The notes beneath the pieces were generated by a model. The model saw nothing but the letters and a program-made list of their open reading frames with translations. It was not told the origin of the DNA and did not search any database. The position numbers and the translations under genes were made by a program. A DNA stretch of 64,000 nucleotides from Microbacterium sp. Root553 (GTDB taxonomy: Bacteria > Actinomycetota > Actinomycetes > Actinomycetales > Microbacteriaceae): positions 2,915,977-2,979,976 of the forward strand of contig NZ_LMFY01000001.1 in NCBI RefSeq assembly GCF_001426995.1, given 5' to 3'. Shown in pieces: positions 55,837-64,000 of this stretch (its first letter is position 1; each line of letters starts with the position of its first letter).

Positions 55837-56630
55837 CGTCTCCCTGCCAATGTGTTGATGCGGTCCGACCATTCTGACGGATCGCTGCCTCGCCCCGGAG
55901 CGAGATGCAGCAGGTACTCCGTGTTGCCGTGCGTGCCGAGGATCGGAGAGGGGAGGATGCCGAGCATCCCGAGTCCCGTGTCCCACGCGCTCCAGGCCGT
56001 GCGGGCGACGGCGTCCGCCCGGGTCGCGGGGTCGGTGACGAGGCCGCCGCGCACGGCCGTGCGTCCGACCTCGAACTGCGGCTTGACGAGCAGGACGATG
56101 TCGGTGGTGGGCGCGGCGACACCGGCGACCGCGGGGAGGACGAGTTCGAGCGAGATGAACGAGAGGTCGCCGACGATGAGGTCGAGCGTGCCCTCTTCTC
56201 CGGTGACGCTGCGGAGGTTGTCCGTCGTCATATGACGGACGTTGTAGCCCTCCACCACGACGACGCCGGGGTCGGCGGCGATCGACGGCGCCATCTGGTC
56301 GTGCCCGACGTCGACCGAGAGCACTCGTCGCGCCCCGCGTTCCCTGAGTACCTGAGTGAAACCGCCCGTGGACGCCCCCATGTCGAGGGCCAGACGTCCG
56401 TCGACCGGGATCCCGAAACCGTCGAGCGCGGCGATCAGCTTGTGGGCGGCCCGCCCGACGTAGTGGTCGGCGCCGGCGACGGAGATCTCGGCAGCATCCG
56501 ACACGGCCGTCGACGCCTTGATGACGGGGCGTCCGTCGACGCTCACCAGGCCGTCGGCGATCAACGACGCGGCATGGGTGCGCGAACGAGCGAGTCCTCG
56601 CAGGGCGAGGGCGGCGTCGAGTCGGGTCAT
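55833..56630 (-). CDS. tlyA: TlyA-family rRNA 2'-O-methyltransferase
   Basis: 265 aa. An N-terminal S4-like region (RLDAALALRGLARSRTHAASLIADGLVSVDGRPVIKAST) is followed by an FtsJ-like SAM domain (LDMGASTGGFTQVL). The mycobacterial enzyme methylates 16S and 23S rRNA and makes ribosomes sensitive to capreomycin. The start overlaps the 58-aa gene upstream by four bases. Confidence 0.95.
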   Translation of the reverse strand: MTRLDAALALRGLARSRTHAASLIADGLVSVDGRPVIKASTAVSDAAEISVAGADHYVGRAAHKLIAALDGFGIPVDGRLALDMGASTGGFTQVLRERGARRVLSVDVGHDQMAPSIAADPGVVVVEGYNVRHMTTDNLRSVTGEEGTLDLIVGDLSFISLELVLPAVAGVAAPTTDIVLLVKPQFEVGRTAVRGGLVTDPATRADAVARTAWSAWDTGLGMLGILPSPILGTHGNTEYLLHLAPGRGSDPSEWSDRINTLAGRR

Positions 56631-56803
56631 CGGGCGCCCGGCGCGTCGCGCTGATCGAGTCGCGCACCGCTCTCGAGTCGCCGGGAGAGCTCATCGTGCA
56701 GCCCGGAGTACGCGTCGGCCCTGGCAGCGAGCGGCTGTCCTTCGATCAGGCGCAGGCGACTCCACAGGCCGTCCGTCGGCGCATCGGTCGTCTCATCGCT
56801 CAC
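56627..56803 (-). CDS. small conserved protein, 58 aa (Rv1693-like)
   Basis: A short ORF reading MSDETTDAPTDGLWSRLRLI at the start and ending DQRDAPGAR. It contains a helical EGQPLAARADAYSGLHDELSRRLESG segment. TACAGT lies six bases before the GTG, giving a leaderless start, and its TGA overlaps the tlyA ATG. A gene of this size sits at the same place in mycobacteria (Rv1693, from memory). The function is unknown. Confidence 0.78.
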   Translation of the reverse strand: MSDETTDAPTDGLWSRLRLIEGQPLAARADAYSGLHDELSRRLESGARLDQRDAPGAR

Positions 56804-56862
56804 GTCTCTACTGTACGTGGAGCGAGGGACTCCCGGTCGGAGCCGGGCCGAGCGACCGGGGG

Positions 56863-57900
56863 TCAGGGTCGGTGGAACGGATCGTCGTACAGACGCTCCG
56901 GCACCCGCAGCACGAACACGGGAGTGCCGGACGCCCAGATCGCGGCCGCACCGGCGCGCAGCAGATCGATCTGACGGCCTCCCTCGGAGACGATCTCGAC
57001 GTCCGCCCCCACCACGCGGACGGAGGCGCCGTTGACCGAGTGGATGCCGTCTCTGACTGTGGCCTCGGGATACGGTTCGTGCAGCTCACGCAGATCGCTG
57101 AGGATGAAGGTGGGCCGCGAGCCCTCGGGCGCCGCCAGCACGTGCTTGGGGCGGTCGATGCCGGTGAGGACCAACGCGGACTCGATGCCGGCCCGCACCG
57201 CACCGAGGATGTCGGTGTCGAGGCGATCGCCGATGAACAGCGGCTTCTTCGCGCCGAAACGCTCGGTCGCTTCGTCGAAGATCGGCGTCTCGGGCTTGCC
57301 CGCCACCGTCGCGAGGCGACCGATGGCTGTATGCACGGCCGACACCAGGGTGCCGTTGCCCGGGGCGACACCGCGCTCCCGCGGGATCGTCCAGTCGGTG
57401 TTGGTGGCGATCCAAGGGATCCCGCCTTCGTCCTCCGGCAGCTTCAGTGCGAAAGCGGCCTCGGCGAGGTCGGTCCATGCCACCTCAGGGGCGAAGCCCT
57501 GCACGACCGCATCCGGGGCGTCCTCGGCGCTGCGGGTGACGGTGTACCCCGCCTTCTCTGCCTCGTCGACCAGCCCCGCTCCCCCGATGATCAGCAACGT
57601 CGCCGGCGCCGGCACCAGTCCGGCCAGCAAGCGCATGGCCGCCTGCGGGCTCGTGATCACGTCTGCAGGCGCCACCGTGAGGCCGAGGCTCGACAGGTGC
57701 TCGGCCACGGATGCATCCGTGCGTGACGCGTTGTTCGTGATGTACCCGAGTCGAGCTGTTCGCGCAGCGGCGTTCAGGCTCTCCACCGCGTGCGGCAGCG
57801 CGCCCGGCCCCGCGTACACGACACCGTCGAGGTCGGCCAGAACGGTGTCCACACCGTCGAGGGGAGTCCGCGAGGACGCGTTCCGCGAGAACAGCCCCAC
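56863..57900 (-). CDS. HAD-IIA family phosphatase
   Basis: 345 aa. Motif I is LADLDGVVYAGPG with the nucleophile Asp, motif II is YITNNAS, and GDRLDTDILGAVRAGI is motif III/IV. The IIA cap fits the glycerol-3-phosphate or nucleotide phosphatase class. The GTG start is next to the upstream TGA, with AAGGAGG inside that gene's end, so it is coupled to the repeat protein. The mycobacterial equivalent is Rv1692. Confidence 0.92.
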   Translation of the reverse strand: MGLFSRNASSRTPLDGVDTVLADLDGVVYAGPGALPHAVESLNAAARTARLGYITNNASRTDASVAEHLSSLGLTVAPADVITSPQAAMRLLAGLVPAPATLLIIGGAGLVDEAEKAGYTVTRSAEDAPDAVVQGFAPEVAWTDLAEAAFALKLPEDEGGIPWIATNTDWTIPRERGVAPGNGTLVSAVHTAIGRLATVAGKPETPIFDEATERFGAKKPLFIGDRLDTDILGAVRAGIESALVLTGIDRPKHVLAAPEGSRPTFILSDLRELHEPYPEATVRDGIHSVNGASVRVVGADVEIVSEGGRQIDLLRAGAAAIWASGTPVFVLRVPERLYDDPFHRP

Positions 57901-60186
<2,286 letters not shown>

Positions 60187-60217
60187 GATGCTCCCTGTTC
60201 TCGATCGTGTTAACGCA

Positions 60218-60247
60218 AAATGGCCACCCAACGATGGGTGGCCATTT
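60218..60247 (-). terminator. rRNA operon terminator
   Basis: A perfect 13-bp stem AAATGGCCACCCA with a 4-base loop. It lies downstream of the 5S genes on the minus strand and is followed by TTTGCGTTAA-type sequence. Confidence 0.9.
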
Positions 60248-60250
60248 GCT

Positions 60251-60350
60251 TAAAAGAAGTCCGGCGGTGTCCTACTCTCCCACAGGGTCCCCCCTGCAGT
60301 ACCATCGGCGCTGTGAGGCTTAGCTTCCGGGTTCGGAATGTAACCGGGCG
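60251..60350 (-). pseudogene. 5S rRNA fragment (3' part only)
   Basis: This is 100 bp identical to 60412-60511, offset by 161 bp. It includes the 3' five-sixths of 5S but lacks the 5' end; the bases that follow (60351 onward) do not restore stem I. It lies after the intact 5S in the operon and before the terminator. Confidence 0.85.
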
Positions 60351-60420
60351 CCCGCCCATCGCGTAGTGAGCGGTCGGCATCACCGGCACGGGCTCGACGA
60401 CCGGGTCGACATAAAAGAAG

Positions 60421-60538
60421 TCCGGCGGTGTCCTACTCTCCCACAGGGTCCCCCCTGCAGTACCATCGGCGCTGTGAGGCTTAGCTTCCGGGTTCGGAAT
60501 GTAACCGGGCGTTTCCCTCACGCTATGGCCGCCGAAAC
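60421..60538 (-). rRNA. rrf: 5S ribosomal RNA
   Basis: The full 5S on the minus strand: 5' GTTTCGGCGGCCATAGCG, the loop region CCGAACCCGGAAGC, and 3' CACCGCCGGAC, which pairs with the 5' end. About 118 nt. Confidence 0.96.
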
Positions 60539-60643
60539 ACTATAGATGTTTCAATCAAACACATAACAAAGTCATTGTCATGCGGTTCTCGACCGTACAT
60601 CGAGAACCACTCAGTGGACGCGTAGCACCAACAAACGGTGTGT
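60539..60643. other. 23S-5S spacer
   Basis: About 100 nt of AT-richer spacer between 5S and 23S. No tRNA. Confidence 0.7.
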
Positions 60644-63743
<3,100 letters not shown>

Positions 63744-64000
63744 AAATCACATGAGTTTGAATCAGAATCGACGTGAACCCCGAAGGATCCACATGAAATT
63801 GACTAATGATCTTTAAGATCATCTTGTGCAACCGACCGAAGCCGGCTGCAAGATGCTCGCGTCCACTGTGTAGTTCTCAAAGTACGGGCGGTACCCCTAC
63901 CAGCAACCCCCACAGGGGAAACCAGAAGAGGCCCAGAGGTACGAAAAACGAATCCTTTCAGATCCGCATCCGGTCCCTCAGGACCCAACAGCGTGCAGGC
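63744..64000 (-). other. 16S-23S internal transcribed spacer (partial)
   Basis: The window ends inside the ITS. It contains the actinobacterial TTGAGAACTACACAGTGGAC element (box A/processing region). No tRNA-Ile or tRNA-Ala is present in these 257 bases; 16S lies beyond the right edge. Confidence 0.85.

Noticed and set aside
60251..60373. Second complete 5S rRNA
   Set aside because: The 5' segment does not match 5S and cannot form stem I with the 3' end, so it is called a fragment.
63744..64000. tRNA in the 16S-23S spacer
   Set aside because: No cloverleaf can be drawn; the sequence is the typical tRNA-less actinobacterial spacer.

Overview
The window is high-GC DNA, almost fully coding, and reads as an actinobacterium of the family Microbacteriaceae, most likely Microbacterium. 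This rests on codon bias, on the gene orders pknL-aroG-plsC-fadD, garA-ftsR-merR and tlyA-nadK-recN-pyrG-nudix-xerD...parA-scpA-scpB-rluB-cmk-der, and on the type of rRNA spacer. Much of it is conserved chromosome that also runs in the same order in Mycobacterium tuberculosis (Rv1691-Rv1713, Rv1827-Rv1830, Rv2176-Rv2187, from memory). No prophage, insertion sequence or CRISPR array is visible.

Layout. 0-5 kb: 3' end of a PASTA-domain Ser/Thr kinase, class II DAHP synthase, PlsC-type acyltransferase, long-chain acyl-CoA ligase, peptide deformylase. 5-11 kb: a MinD/ParA-type ATPase with a long acidic repeat tail (EspI-like), pyruvate carboxylase, an orphan ParA. 11-16 kb: the MerR-FtsR-GarA cluster, a CopC-like protein and dihydrolipoyl dehydrogenase; GarA-type proteins regulate 2-oxoglutarate metabolism, so the lpd neighbour is suggestive. 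16-19 kb: a type III polyketide synthase coupled to a methyltransferase, a CYTH protein and a prepilin peptidase. 19-25 kb: the ImuA-ImuB-DnaE2 mutagenic translesion cassette. 25-31 kb: small lineage-specific proteins and a secreted zinc metalloprotease with a LATTG sorting signal. 31-36.5 kb: the most accessory stretch, with an O-acyltransferase, an auxiliary-type tryptophanyl-tRNA synthetase, an LRR protein, a SUKH-like protein, a decayed LysE exporter and a G-rich 7-bp tandem repeat. 36.4-57.9 kb: tRNA-Pro, then a long leftward series of housekeeping genes (der, cmk, tyrA, rluB, scpB, scpA, parA), an inserted MacB/HlyD/lipoprotein export block, and xerD, nudix, pyrG, recN, nadK, tlyA and a HAD phosphatase. 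57.9-60.2 kb: a TPR-like protein with extreme repeats. 60.2-64 kb: the 3' part of a leftward rRNA operon (terminator, 5S fragment, 5S, complete 23S, part of the 16S-23S spacer).

The most interesting signal is upstream of trpS. A 15-codon leader ORF (MRFTVSSWWWLRPQP) with three consecutive Trp codons overlaps four RNA segments that can pair 1:2, 2:3 or 3:4, which is the layout of a ribosome-mediated attenuator. The leader lies six bases after a TAATCT -10 box, so it is probably translated from a leaderless transcript. The TrpRS it precedes has the RNPTVK signature that I associate with the auxiliary, indolmycin-resistant TrpRS class rather than the housekeeping enzyme. Leaderless starts are common here: at least thirteen genes have a TAnnnT box 6-7 bases before the start codon and no Shine-Dalgarno sequence.
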